DNA of 64,000 bases from Bacillota bacterium (GCA_021890795.1 JAKKUO010000009.1:1-64000); one strand, 5' to 3'. Numbered from the stretch's first letter, positions 23,446-32,690 are shown. Numbers and translations: made by a program. The notes: generated by a model from the sequence alone, not told the origin.

Positions 23446-24785
23446 GCAGGATCGTGGTGGTGCCGGAGATGCTGCAGGCGATGGGCAGCCAGCTGCATCA
23501 GGCCGCGGCGGAACTCACCCGCCTGCAGCACCGCCTCCGAGCCCTTGTCTACGACATCGACTGGGAGACCCGCCACCAGGCCCGGGTGGCGGGGGAGGTG
23601 GAGGCAGCTGTGCAGCAAGGAGCCGCCCTGGCCCGGCGGCTGGAGGCCCTGGGCCGGTGGGTGGTCCTCAAGGCCGAAGCCTTTGCCGAGGCGGACGGCC
23701 AGGGTGGCCTGAGAGAGGGCAGCGGGCCCGGGTCCTTCGCGCCCCAGGGAGGAGGCGCGGGCCTCCGCAGCGGCATTTGGACGGGTAACTCCATCGCCCG
23801 CACCCTGGCCTCGACCCTGGCCTCCTGGTCTCGGTTCGGCATTCCCACCTTCCCCATCGGCCAGGTGCTCCGGCTGGGAAGCCTCATGAGGCCACTGGGT
23901 ATCAGCCTGAGGGACCTCGCCTCAGGGCCGATCCGCTGGCTCCGGAACCTGGTGGAGGGAAGGCTTGTGCTGGGAGGGCCGGGGGAGGCCTTCCGGCTCC
24001 GCCCGGAGCCCGCTCCCGCGCCCATCGCTCCCGGAGCCGGGGCACCCCGGTTACGGCCGGACCCGGTGCCCCCACCGGTCAGCCCGCCACCCCCTCGCTA
24101 CACCGGAGATGTCGTCGACCGGGGCGACGGTGTCCTGGTTGGGCGAGAGGCTCCGGCCAGGCCGGCCTCCCCGCAGCCGGGGGCCGGCCTGGGCGTCACC
24201 CCGGGCCAGGAGGCGCCGGTCGAGGGAACGCCCCTCTCCGAGGGCGTGCCCATCACCAGCACCGAGCGGTGGAAGCCGGTGAAGCCGGAGGTCGTCAGCC
24301 TCCCCGGGGAGCGGTCGGCCAGCGAGTACAACAGGGTGCTGGACCAATTCGACGTTGAGAACAACCCGCGGTACAAGCCTGGCACGAACACGTACTGCAA
24401 CATCTACGTCTGGGATGTCACCCGGGCCATGGGCGCGGAGATTCCCCACTGGGTTGACGACAACGGCAACCCGGTGCCCGTCGGCAAGGGGGAGGAGCTC
24501 GACGCCAACAAGAAGGCCCTATGGTTGGAGGAGCATGGCCCCCGGTTCGGCTGGCGGGAAGTGACGGCGGCGGAGGCCCAGGAGATGGCGAACCGGGGCC
24601 ACCCGGTGGTGGCCGCCTGGCGCAACCCCAGGGGCATCGGCCACGTGGCCCCGGTGGTGCCCGGGGAATACGACCCGGAGAAGGGGCCGACCATCTCCCA
24701 GGCGGGAAGCAAAAACTTCCGCCGGGCCACGGTCCGGGACGGGTTCGGAAGGCTGGAGGAGGTCCGCTATTACGTCCACCCGTAG
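23442..24785 (+). CDS. WXG-like N-terminus fused to Cys-His hydrolase domain, probable type VII-secreted protein
   Basis: 447 residues. Residues 1-90 are an alpha-helical hairpin of WXG100 character, with IDWETRHQARV near the turn and no signal peptide. Residues about 175-280 are a Pro-rich linker (PAPAPIAP, PVPPPVSPPPPRY). The C-terminal domain (about 290-447) contains Cys319 in NTYCNIYVWDV and His401 in GIGHVAPVV, the layout of papain-like NlpC/P60 or CHAP amidases that cut peptidoglycan. GTG 23442 overlaps the EspG-like gene. No immunity-like gene follows, so a cell-wall hydrolase role is as likely as a toxin. The type VII machinery itself is not in the window. Confidence 0.6.
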   Translation: MSRIVVVPEMLQAMGSQLHQAAAELTRLQHRLRALVYDIDWETRHQARVAGEVEAAVQQGAALARRLEALGRWVVLKAEAFAEADGQGGLREGSGPGSFAPQGGGAGLRSGIWTGNSIARTLASTLASWSRFGIPTFPIGQVLRLGSLMRPLGISLRDLASGPIRWLRNLVEGRLVLGGPGEAFRLRPEPAPAPIAPGAGAPRLRPDPVPPPVSPPPPRYTGDVVDRGDGVLVGREAPARPASPQPGAGLGVTPGQEAPVEGTPLSEGVPITSTERWKPVKPEVVSLPGERSASEYNRVLDQFDVENNPRYKPGTNTYCNIYVWDVTRAMGAEIPHWVDDNGNPVPVGKGEELDANKKALWLEEHGPRFGWREVTAAEAQEMANRGHPVVAAWRNPRGIGHVAPVVPGEYDPEKGPTISQAGSKNFRRATVRDGFGRLEEVRYYVHP

Positions 24786-25124
24786 GGGCAGGTGAGCCCA
24801 TCCGGCCCGCCGGTGGTGACCACCGGCGGGCCGGTCCGTACCGGGGTGGCCATCGCCGCCGGCAGGTCTGCCCATGGCCACACCGCCCTCTCCGCTGTCC
24901 TTGCCGGCGGTGGCTGCCCCCGAAGGGCTCGTGGTCGGCCCGGAAGGCTGGACAAAGGGGGCCGGGAGGGTTCTTTCCACCGCTGCCCGAATACTTCTGC
25001 GAAACGTCGTTGTCCGGAACATCTTTCTGCCAACCGCCGTCGTGCCCGGAACATCCTTCTGCAAGACGCCGCAGCGTCCAGAAGGTGGCTTCGGACAAGA
25101 CAGGCGCGGGGAGGGGAAGGGCAG
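24786..25124. repeat. Intergenic region with about three degenerate 30-bp tandem repeats
   Basis: Between the secreted hydrolase and the aldehyde oxidoreductase. Tandem copies of a unit like TGCCCGGAACATCCTTCTGC lie at about 24983-25010, 25011-25042 and 25043-25074, with a worn fourth partly recognisable after it. An inverted pair CACCGGCGGGCCGG near 24820 lies further upstream. No gene is seen on either strand. Confidence 0.5.
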
Positions 25125-26843
25125 ATGGATCGCATCCTCCGGGTGGACATGAGCACAGGTCAGGTCACCGTCGAGCCCCTGCCGGACCGGTGGCGACCCT
25201 ACGGGGGGCGGGCGCTCACCAGCCGGATCGTCTGGGAGGAGGTGGACCCGGGGTGCGACCCCCTGGGGCCCAACAATAAGCTCGTCTGGGCGCCGGGGCT
25301 GCTCTCCGGCACCACCGTCTCCTCCTCCAGCCGGATCTCCGTGGGCTGCAAGAGCCCCCTCACCGGCGGCATCAAGGAGGCGAACGCCGGCGGGGAGACG
25401 GGGCTCTACCTCGCCCAGGCGGGATACCGGGCGGTGATCGTCTCCGGGGCGGCGCCGCCGGGGCAGTGGTACGTCCTGGTGGTGGATCGGGAGGGCGGTC
25501 GGCTGGAGCCGGCGCCGCCGGAGATCCTCGGCGCCGGGAACTACGCCGCCGCGCCGGTGCTCTTTGCCCGGTACGGCCGCAGCGCGGCCATCGCCCTGGT
25601 GGGGCCGGCGGGGGAGCAACGGATGCGGATCGCCGGCATCGCCAACACCGACAAGGAAGGCCGGCCGGCCCGGATGAACGCCCGGGGCGGCGTGGGCGCG
25701 GTGATGGGGGCCAAGGGGCTGAAGGCGATGGTGGTCCTGGGGGACCGGAAGCACCCGGTGCCGGCCAGGGACCCCGAGGGCTGGCAGGCCGGGGCCCGGC
25801 GGTACCACCGGGCGCTCCGGGAGCACCCGTCCACCGCGGACTTCTACCCCAACCTGGGCACCCCCGGGGTGCTGGAGAAGGTGAACAAGCTCGGCGGGCT
25901 GCCGACCCGGAACTTCTCCAGCGGCCGGTTCGAGCTGGCCGAGGCCATCTCCGGGGTGGCGCTCCGGGAGCTGATCCTGGCCCGGGGCGGCGAGGGGGCC
26001 ACCACCCACGCCTGCATGACCGGCTGCGCCATCCGCTGCTCCAACATCTTCCCCGATGCCCAGGGCCGGGAACTGGCCTCGGCGATGGAGTTTGAGACCA
26101 ACGGCCTCCTGGGGGCCAATCTGGGGATCGGCGACCTGGACGCGATCGCTCGGTTCACCCGGCTCTGCAACGACCTCGGGGTGGATACCATCGAGACCGG
26201 CGCCGCCATCGGGGTGGCGATGGAGGCCGGGCTCTTGGCCTGGGGCGACGCGGCGGCGGTGGAGCGCCTCCTGGACGTGGAGGTGCGGCGGGGGACGCCC
26301 CTGGGCCGGATCATCGGCGCCGGGGCCGCCTGTGCCGGCGAGGTCCTGGGGGTGCGCCGGGTGCCGGTGGTCAAGCGCCAGGCCATCTCCGCCTACGACC
26401 CCCGGGTGATCAAGGGGAACGGGGTGACCTACGCCACCTCGCCCATGGGGGCGGACCACACCGCCGGGAACACCATCGGCTACGCCGGGGATCACCTGGA
26501 CCCCCGGGACAAGGTGGCGGTCTCCCGGGAGATGCAGATCAAGGCCGGCCTCCTGGACATCCTGGGCTTCTGCAACTTTGCCCGGGGGATCCTGGACATC
26601 GACCCGGAGAGCTTTGTCGCCCTGTACAACGCCCGGATGGGGACGGACCTCACCTACCGGGACCTCCGGAGGCTGGCTCTCGAGATGATCCGGATGGAGA
26701 TAGCCTTCAACCGCCGGGCTGGGCTGGGGCCGGAGACCGACCGGCTGCCGGAGTGGATGCGGACCGAGCCGCTGCCGCCCCACGGGAGCGTCTTTGACGT
26801 GCCGGAGGAGGAACTGGACCGGATCTGGGAAGGGGCCGAGTGA
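25125..26843 (+). CDS. aor: Aldehyde:ferredoxin oxidoreductase (tungsten-pterin enzyme)
   Basis: 572-residue AOR-family enzyme that oxidises aldehydes to acids with ferredoxin as acceptor, using a bis-tungstopterin and one 4Fe-4S cluster. The cluster cysteines are Cys297, Cys301, Cys305 (ACMTGCAIRCSN) and Cys483 in DILGFCNF, the latter within a pterin-binding D-x-x-G-x-C. The start (RILRVDMSTG...GGRALTSRIVWEEV) and the glycine-rich GVGAVMGAKGLKA are standard. GGGGAGGGG precedes ATG 25125. No MoaD-like or ferredoxin gene sits beside it. It lies 2.4 kb from the 2-oxoacid:ferredoxin oxidoreductase genes, and the two could exchange electrons through a common ferredoxin pool. Confidence 0.93.
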   Translation: MDRILRVDMSTGQVTVEPLPDRWRPYGGRALTSRIVWEEVDPGCDPLGPNNKLVWAPGLLSGTTVSSSSRISVGCKSPLTGGIKEANAGGETGLYLAQAGYRAVIVSGAAPPGQWYVLVVDREGGRLEPAPPEILGAGNYAAAPVLFARYGRSAAIALVGPAGEQRMRIAGIANTDKEGRPARMNARGGVGAVMGAKGLKAMVVLGDRKHPVPARDPEGWQAGARRYHRALREHPSTADFYPNLGTPGVLEKVNKLGGLPTRNFSSGRFELAEAISGVALRELILARGGEGATTHACMTGCAIRCSNIFPDAQGRELASAMEFETNGLLGANLGIGDLDAIARFTRLCNDLGVDTIETGAAIGVAMEAGLLAWGDAAAVERLLDVEVRRGTPLGRIIGAGAACAGEVLGVRRVPVVKRQAISAYDPRVIKGNGVTYATSPMGADHTAGNTIGYAGDHLDPRDKVAVSREMQIKAGLLDILGFCNFARGILDIDPESFVALYNARMGTDLTYRDLRRLALEMIRMEIAFNRRAGLGPETDRLPEWMRTEPLPPHGSVFDVPEEELDRIWEGAE

Positions 26844-26892
26844 CGGGCCGGCGCCGGGCAAGGGCCGCCGCCCACATGGCCAGTGACATAGA

Positions 26893-26923
26893 AGGGGAGG
26901 TCGCCGATGTGGCGACCTCCCCT
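26893..26923. terminator. Terminator after the aldehyde oxidoreductase
   Basis: 13-bp perfect stem AGGGGAGGTCGCC (26893-26905) / GGCGACCTCCCCT (26911-26923) followed by GGTTTTC. It lies between convergent genes, six bases before the end of the glycosyltransferase gene. Confidence 0.75.
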
Positions 26924-26928
26924 GGTTT

Positions 26929-28077
26929 TCAAGGCTGCTGCGGCGGTCCATGGACAACCGACCGGGCCAGGGCCAGGTACCGGCGGCCGATGTCGGACCA
27001 GGCCAGGCCCCGGGTGCGGGCCCGGGCCGCGGCGCCCAGGGCGGCCCGAGCCAGGGGATCCCTCGCCAGTGCCGCCAGGGCCTGGGCCATGGCCTGGGGG
27101 TCCCCAAAGGGGACCATCCAACCCGCGCCATCCCCCAGGAGCTCCTGGGCGTAGTCGAAGGGGGTGGTGAGGATCGCCTTCCCCAGACCGGCGGCGTACA
27201 GGGTGGTGAGGCTGACGCCCCGGCCCTTCTGGGGGTACGGCGTGATGTAGATGTCGGTGGCCAGCAGGTATCCCAGGAGTTCCTCTTCCTCGAGATATCG
27301 GTCGACGAACCGCACCTGATCGCCGAGACCCAGGTTTCGGGCCTCAGCCTGCAGGTACTCCCGGTACCGCTCGCCCCTGAGGCGCCTGACGTCGGGGTGG
27401 GTGGCTCCCACGACCAGGTAGACCAGATCCGGATGGGAGGGAGCCACCCGCCCCACCGCTTCCAGGGCCGTCTCCAGCCCTTTCCCCGGCCCCAGCAGGC
27501 CGAAGGTCATGGCCACGGTCCGGCCGGAGAGCCCGAGGCGCGCCTTCCACTCTTCCGGGTTTCCCGGAGGTGGGGCCGGGACACCCAGGGAGATGGTCTC
27601 AACCCGATCGGCCGGCAGCCGGTGCCGGGAACAGAGGAGGTTCCGATCCCGGTGGGAAAGGGCCACCACCCGGGCGCTGTAGGCGGCTACCTGGCGCAGG
27701 GCGGTGGCCAGGAGCTTGGGCGGGTCGTCGAGCACCGTGTGGAAAACGGTGAGGACCGGCTTGCGGAGGTGGGCCAGGAGGAGGTGGACAAGCGACCCCG
27801 CCGGCCCGCCAAAGATCCCGAACTCATGCTGGAGGATCACCGCATCGACAGGAGCGGCGTTCAGCCGTTCGGCCGCGGCCAGGTAATCCTGCTTCACGTG
27901 GTGGCGAAGGGGCATCAGGATCTCGGGGCCGGTGCCGATGTCGCCGGGGTCCTTGACCATCGCCACCACGGGCACCTCAGGCTCGCCTGCGGCCACCAGG
28001 GCCCTGCGCAGGTGCCAGGCCACGGTGGCCAGGCCGCACCGGCGGGGAGGATAGGTGCTGACGATACCGATTCCCAC
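26929..28077 (-). CDS. Family 4 glycosyltransferase
   Basis: 382-residue GT-B transferase. The N-terminal domain starts IVSTYPPRRCGLATVAWHLRRAL, typical of glycosyltransferase family 4, and the C-terminal nucleotide-sugar domain carries YLVVGATHPD, DRYLEEEELLGYLLATDIYITPY and the E-x7-E-like GLGKAILTTPF region. GTG 28077 follows TGAGGTGA. It is followed upstream by a methyltransferase gene in the same direction, 57 bases away, so both may act on a surface glycan. Donor and acceptor are unknown. Confidence 0.85.
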   Translation of the reverse strand: MGIGIVSTYPPRRCGLATVAWHLRRALVAAGEPEVPVVAMVKDPGDIGTGPEILMPLRHHVKQDYLAAAERLNAAPVDAVILQHEFGIFGGPAGSLVHLLLAHLRKPVLTVFHTVLDDPPKLLATALRQVAAYSARVVALSHRDRNLLCSRHRLPADRVETISLGVPAPPPGNPEEWKARLGLSGRTVAMTFGLLGPGKGLETALEAVGRVAPSHPDLVYLVVGATHPDVRRLRGERYREYLQAEARNLGLGDQVRFVDRYLEEEELLGYLLATDIYITPYPQKGRGVSLTTLYAAGLGKAILTTPFDYAQELLGDGAGWMVPFGDPQAMAQALAALARDPLARAALGAAARARTRGLAWSDIGRRYLALARSVVHGPPQQP

Positions 28078-28134
28078 GCTGATTCACCTCAAGATCGGGG
28101 GTGAGGCCACCGGTGCCGGTCTGGCGCCCCGGCT

Positions 28135-28920
28135 TCACGGGCGCCGGACAATGAGGCCCAGGGAGGTGGCGACATAGGGACCGATCCGAAGCCGGATATG
28201 CCCCGGTCCCCGGCCGTAGGGCGGCTTGTCGACATAGGACTCGATGGGCCCGCGGCCGACGGTCCAGTCGATCTCAACGGCATACCCCCGGCGCCGGAGT
28301 TCCTCGGCCAGGTGTTCGATGTCCGACCTGCGGAAGAGGACCGTGGGACCGCTGGCGATGGTCTTCCGGTCGGAGGAGAGGTTGAACTCGGTGGTATGCA
28401 CGGCGATGCCCCCGGGGCGGAGGCACTCCATCTGGTTGAGAATGAAACGCTGGCCCAGGGCGATGGAGCCGCAGTGCTCGAAGGAGCAGACGGACCAGGT
28501 GAAGTCGAACTGCCCCTCGAGGTCGGCGGGGATGTGGTTCATGTCCACGTGGGCGTACCGGACCAACCGGGCGAACTCCTGGGGGTCGCAGATGCCCAGG
28601 GCGTTCAGTTCGCTCAGGTCGTTGGTGCCCTGGATGGTCGTCTCCCAGCCGATGGAACGGGCGAAGTTGGCCTCCAGGTCGGTGGCGAGGATCTCACAGC
28701 CGTGAGCGGCAAAGAGAGCCGGAAGGGGCTCCTTGCCTACAGCAAAGCCCAGGCCCTTCTTGCCGGGTTGCAAGGCGCCGTGCTCCCGCAGGGCCTGGGC
28801 GATGAAGGTGAACTCCCAGTACTTCCGGTGGTACGTCAGTGGCTGCTTCAGCTTGGCGCACCATTCCCGGTGCCAGTCCGACCGGAAGTCCGCCTCGTTG
28901 CAGAGCTTGGAGACGAGCAA
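28135..28920 (-). CDS. Class I SAM-dependent methyltransferase
   Basis: 261 residues. The Rossmann core is divergent: motif I appears as KGLGFAVGKEPLPALFAAHGCEILATDLEA, and FDFTWSVCSFEHCGSIALG and LRPGGIAVHTTEF match motifs IV-V. Methyltransferases of this kind accompany glycosyltransferases in surface-polysaccharide clusters. The start is TTG 28920, supported by GGGAGG eight bases before it. Substrate unknown. Confidence 0.8.
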   Translation of the reverse strand: MLVSKLCNEADFRSDWHREWCAKLKQPLTYHRKYWEFTFIAQALREHGALQPGKKGLGFAVGKEPLPALFAAHGCEILATDLEANFARSIGWETTIQGTNDLSELNALGICDPQEFARLVRYAHVDMNHIPADLEGQFDFTWSVCSFEHCGSIALGQRFILNQMECLRPGGIAVHTTEFNLSSDRKTIASGPTVLFRRSDIEHLAEELRRRGYAVEIDWTVGRGPIESYVDKPPYGRGPGHIRLRIGPYVATSLGLIVRRP

Positions 28921-29114
28921 GGGCAGGGCCTCCCATCTCCCGGAAGCGACATTCTGTCCCCAGTCTATGCCCGGCCCGGGGTGGTGACACGGTGGTCCGG
29001 CGCCCTGTCCACCCTTTGCGGCCTGGCCCCGACGGCAGACACGGGCGGTTTCCTACCATTCATCGACTTTGGATGTCCATTCATCACCCGATACTTGTTC
29101 CGAAAGGCCTAGGT

Positions 29115-29137
29115 GCAATAAACTTAAACCTTATTGC
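29115..29137. promoter_or_regulatory. AT-rich inverted repeat before the ferredoxin oxidoreductase operon
   Basis: GCAATAA (29115-29121) and TTATTGC (29131-29137), perfect arms with a 9-base centre, in the only AT-rich stretch of the region. A weak -35 TTGTTC (29095-29100) with AATAAA 16 bases on would place the repeat over the promoter. A repressor site is a reasonable reading. Confidence 0.45.
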
Positions 29138-29201
29138 GTGCTAAAACCTCCCCCTGTTATCCTAGGTTGTGGTGATACGCACGAGTCGGGGAGGTATGGA
29201 G

Positions 29202-30227
29202 ATGGTCACGGCGCCTGAGACGAAGAGAGCGGCCCGCCTCCCGATCAAGGACGAGTGGGGCTTTTTCGGGATCCGCTTCGAGTCCATCGGCGGATACGGC
29301 GCCCACATCGCTGGCCGGATGCTGGCCGAGGCCGGGGTTGTCTACATGGGCTTCAACGGGTCGAACTTCTCCTCCTACGGCTCGGAGAAGAAGGGTTCGC
29401 CCGTCAAGGCCTACGTGCGGTTCTGCGATTCGGACCAGGAGGTCCGGACCTCGGCTCCCATCGAGGAGCCCCACGTCATCGCGGTTTTCCATGAAGCACT
29501 GATCCATACCCAGCCCGTGGCCGCGGGCCTGCGGGAAGATGGCACGATCATCGTCAACACCCGCAAGAGCCCCGAGGAGATCCGGGAACTCCTTGGCCTG
29601 GAGTACGGCACGGTGGCCACGGTGGACGCGATCACCATCGCCGTGGAGGAGAAGACCCGGGTCAACACCGCGATGCTCGGGGCCCTGTGCCGGGTGGTGC
29701 CCTTCATCGATCCCGAGGCAGTCAAGGCCGTTATCCGGGACACCTTCGGCAAGAAGTACCCGCACACGGTTCCGGGGAACCTGCGCACCTTTGACCGGGG
29801 TTACGAGAGCGTCCGGATGATGACCATCACCCCCAAGCCTGGGTTTGTCCGGGAGCCCTACCGCCGGCCGGATCCGCCCTTCGGGTACCTGAACGCGCCC
29901 ATCGGGGGCCTGGTCTTGAGCGCCGGCAACTCCATCGTCAAGGACCTCTCGGCTTCCCGGCAGGGCTACCTGCCCGCCTTTGACCGGGAGAAGTGCATCG
30001 ACTGCGCCCAGTGCGATATCGTCTGCCCGGACTACTGCTTCGTCTGGGAGAAGGGCACGGACAAGAAGGGCCGGCCCGCAATGGTTCTGAAGGGTATCGA
30101 CTATCAGTACTGCAAGGGCTGCCTCAAGTGTGTGGAGGCCTGCCCCACCGGCGCCCTGCAGGAGAAGCTGGAAGAGGACGGCTGGGCCAAGGCCCACCGC
30201 GTGCCGCGGTTCGCCCTGCCGGCGTAA
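29202..30227 (+). CDS. 2-oxoacid:ferredoxin oxidoreductase, gamma-delta fusion
   Basis: 341 residues. Residues about 15-200 are the gamma domain (FESIGGYGAHIAGRMLAEAG). The C-terminus is a two-cluster ferredoxin (delta) domain with Cys265, 268, 271, 275 and Cys304, 307, 310, 314, which carries electrons from the active site to external ferredoxin. ATG 29202 is chosen: GGGGAGGT ends six bases before it but abuts ATG 29196. It lies 17 bases ahead of the alpha-beta fusion gene. Pyruvate is the likeliest substrate, but 2-oxoglutarate or branched 2-oxoacids cannot be excluded. Confidence 0.9.
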   Translation: MVTAPETKRAARLPIKDEWGFFGIRFESIGGYGAHIAGRMLAEAGVVYMGFNGSNFSSYGSEKKGSPVKAYVRFCDSDQEVRTSAPIEEPHVIAVFHEALIHTQPVAAGLREDGTIIVNTRKSPEEIRELLGLEYGTVATVDAITIAVEEKTRVNTAMLGALCRVVPFIDPEAVKAVIRDTFGKKYPHTVPGNLRTFDRGYESVRMMTITPKPGFVREPYRRPDPPFGYLNAPIGGLVLSAGNSIVKDLSASRQGYLPAFDREKCIDCAQCDIVCPDYCFVWEKGTDKKGRPAMVLKGIDYQYCKGCLKCVEACPTGALQEKLEEDGWAKAHRVPRFALPA

Positions 30228-30244
30228 TCAGGAGGTGACGCGCA

Positions 30245-32527
30245 ATGGCGATGGTTGAACCCAAGGCCCGGGCGGCCCAGAAGACCGACTTCAAGACCGG
30301 CAACGAGATGGCGGCCCTGGCCGCAGCCCACATCAACTTCCACCTGATGGGTTACTACCCCATCACCCCGTCCACGGAGATCGCGGAGTTCCTCGACGAG
30401 ATGAAGGTCGAGGGCGAGCACGACATCGTCATGGTCCCCGGGGACGGCGAGCACGGCGCGGCGGGGATCTGCTACGGCGCCAGCACCGGCGGCGCCCGGG
30501 TCTTCAACGCCACCTCGGCCAACGGCTACCTCTACGCCCTGGAGCAGATGCCCGTCCAGTCCGGCACCCGGATGCCCATGGTGCTGAACCTGGTCACCCG
30601 GTCGGTCTCCGGGCCCCTGGACATCCGGGGTGACCATTCGGACCTGTACTATGCGCTCCTGACCGGGTGGGTGGTCCTCTTCGCCCGGGAGCCTCAGCAC
30701 GTCTACGACCTGAACATCATCGCGGTGAAGCTCGGCGAGCACCCGGACGTGCGGCTCCCGGTGGTGGTGGCCTTCGACGGGTTCTTTACCAGCCACCAGA
30801 AGCGGCGGGTCCAGTATTTTGAGGACAAGCAGGTGGTTCGGGACTGGCTCGGGCCCATGCCCGAGGGCTTCCCGCACGCGCTGGACCCGAAGAACCCCAT
30901 CACCATCGGCGCTTACATGAACGATCCGGACCTGATCAACAACAAGTACCAGCTGCACCTGGCCCACCAGAACGTGCTCCGGGTGCTGCCGGAGATCTTC
31001 GCGAGCTACGCGGAGCTTTCTGGCCGGCACTACCCGCTGGTGGACCTCTACCGGATGGAGGACGCGGAGGTCGCCCTCTTCCTTATCGGGTCCGCTGCGG
31101 AGACCGCGAAGGACGTCTGCGATAAGCTCCGGGAGCAGGGGGTCAAGGCCGGCGTCATCTCCCCGGTGCTGCTGCGGCCCTTCCCGGTGGAGATCATCCG
31201 GGGCGCCCTGAAGAACGTGAAGGCCCTGGTGGTGGGCGAGCGGGCCGACGTCTACGGCGCCAACGGCGGCCTCATGACCCACGAGGTGAAGGCCGCGCTG
31301 AAGGACGACCCGGAGAACAAGACCATCGTCCTGAGCCGGGTCTACGGCCTGGGCGGCAAGGACTTCTACCCGGAGGATGCCGAGGCCTTCTTCCGCCTGG
31401 CCATGCGGGTGGCGGAGCAGGGCGGCCTCGGTGAGATTCCCGCCTTCGACTACTTCGGCGTGACCCCCATCACCCCGGCGGACCCGGCGAAGCGGGTGCT
31501 GCCGCCGCTCAAGGCCGAAGAGCTCCAGAGCCCGGTGCGGATCGAGGTCCAGCCCGACGGCCGGGTCAAGGCCATCGCGCCGCCGCCCCGGCAGATGATG
31601 GAGATGCCCAAGCGCATCGCCCCCGGCCACGGCGCCTGCCCCGGCTGCGGCATCTTCGGCGCCCTGGACAACTTCTTCCGGGGCCTCTCCGGCCACGTGG
31701 TGGTCCTCTTCCAGACCGGGTGCGCTATGGTGGTCACCACCGGTTACCCGTACACCTCCCACCGGGTGACCTACATCCACAACCTGTTCCAGAACGGCGC
31801 GCCGACCCTGTCGGGCCTGGTGGAGGTCTTCCATGAGAAGAAGCGCCGGGGCGAGCTGCCCGCCGACGAGGACATCACCTTCGTCATGGTCACCGGCGAC
31901 GGCGGCATGGACATCGGCATGGGGCCGGCCATCGGCACCGCGCTGCGCAACCACAAGATGATCATCCTGGAGTACGACAACCAGGGCTACATGAACACCG
32001 GTGCGCAGCTCTCCTACTCCACGCCGATGGGGCACAAGACGGCCACCTCCAATGTCGGCGCCCGCGGCTTTGGCAAGGTCTTCCACCACAAGGACACGCC
32101 GCAGATCATGGCGGCGACCAACATCCCCTACGTCTTCACCGGGGTGGAGTCCCAGCCCCAGGACCTGTGGAAGAAGGCTGCCAAGGCCCAGTACTACGCC
32201 AAGAACTACGGCCTGGCCTACGGCAAGGTGCTGATCGCCTGCCCGCTCAACTGGCAGTCCGAGGAGCGGCTGGGCACCAAGATCGTCCAGGCCGCGGTGG
32301 ACAGCTGCTTCTTCCCGCTCTACGAGGTGGAGCAGCACAAGACCACCATCACCTACGACCCGGAGGAGAAGGGGAAGAAGATCCCGGTCGCGGAGTGGCT
32401 GAAGATGATGGGCAAGACCAAGCACCTCCTGCGGCCGGAGAACAAGCACATCCTCGACGAGATCCAGGCCGAGGTCGACCGGCGCTGGCGGCGGCTCAAG
32501 GCGATGCACGAGCACCCGCTGCTCTGA
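30245..32527 (+). CDS. 2-oxoacid:ferredoxin oxidoreductase, alpha-beta fusion
   Basis: 760 residues. The alpha part (about 1-440) has MGYYPITPSTEIAEFL and EHGAAGICYGAS; the beta part begins near residue 455 with HGACPGCGIFGAL and contains the thiamine-diphosphate motif GDGGMDIGMG at about 551 followed by NHKMIILEYDNQGYMNTG. With the upstream gamma-delta fusion it forms a complete enzyme making acyl-CoA and CO2 from a 2-oxoacid, CoA and ferredoxin. A strong AGGAGGTGA precedes ATG 30245. Two fused genes differ from both the four-gene archaeal form and the single-chain bacterial PFOR. Confidence 0.92.
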   Translation: MAMVEPKARAAQKTDFKTGNEMAALAAAHINFHLMGYYPITPSTEIAEFLDEMKVEGEHDIVMVPGDGEHGAAGICYGASTGGARVFNATSANGYLYALEQMPVQSGTRMPMVLNLVTRSVSGPLDIRGDHSDLYYALLTGWVVLFAREPQHVYDLNIIAVKLGEHPDVRLPVVVAFDGFFTSHQKRRVQYFEDKQVVRDWLGPMPEGFPHALDPKNPITIGAYMNDPDLINNKYQLHLAHQNVLRVLPEIFASYAELSGRHYPLVDLYRMEDAEVALFLIGSAAETAKDVCDKLREQGVKAGVISPVLLRPFPVEIIRGALKNVKALVVGERADVYGANGGLMTHEVKAALKDDPENKTIVLSRVYGLGGKDFYPEDAEAFFRLAMRVAEQGGLGEIPAFDYFGVTPITPADPAKRVLPPLKAEELQSPVRIEVQPDGRVKAIAPPPRQMMEMPKRIAPGHGACPGCGIFGALDNFFRGLSGHVVVLFQTGCAMVVTTGYPYTSHRVTYIHNLFQNGAPTLSGLVEVFHEKKRRGELPADEDITFVMVTGDGGMDIGMGPAIGTALRNHKMIILEYDNQGYMNTGAQLSYSTPMGHKTATSNVGARGFGKVFHHKDTPQIMAATNIPYVFTGVESQPQDLWKKAAKAQYYAKNYGLAYGKVLIACPLNWQSEERLGTKIVQAAVDSCFFPLYEVEQHKTTITYDPEEKGKKIPVAEWLKMMGKTKHLLRPENKHILDEIQAEVDRRWRRLKAMHEHPLL

Positions 32528-32631
32528 GGCGGCCCGGCCCCTGCGGCCCCCGGCGGTATCCCCGCCGGGGGCTGCCGTCATGGAAACGTTATCGAGGGGA
32601 GAAGCCCCACCCTGGACAGGGAAATGGTGAA

Positions 32632-32662
32632 GCCCCACCCGGTGAGCCGGGTGGGGCCTTTT
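32632..32662 (+). terminator. Terminator of the ferredoxin oxidoreductase operon
   Basis: GCCCCACCCGG (32632-32642), loop TGAG, CCGGGTGGGGC (32647-32657), then CTTTT. A second hairpin, GCCCCCGGCGG with CCGCCGGGGGC, stands just after the stop at about 32549-32572. Confidence 0.8.
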
Positions 32663-32690
32663 GCATGGGGCCACTTGCAGCAGCGTGGCC

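Noticed and set aside
24418-27131. Overlapping minus-strand open frames through the aldehyde oxidoreductase and its upstream repeats
   Set aside because: They are antisense of a well-supported gene and show only low-complexity sequence.
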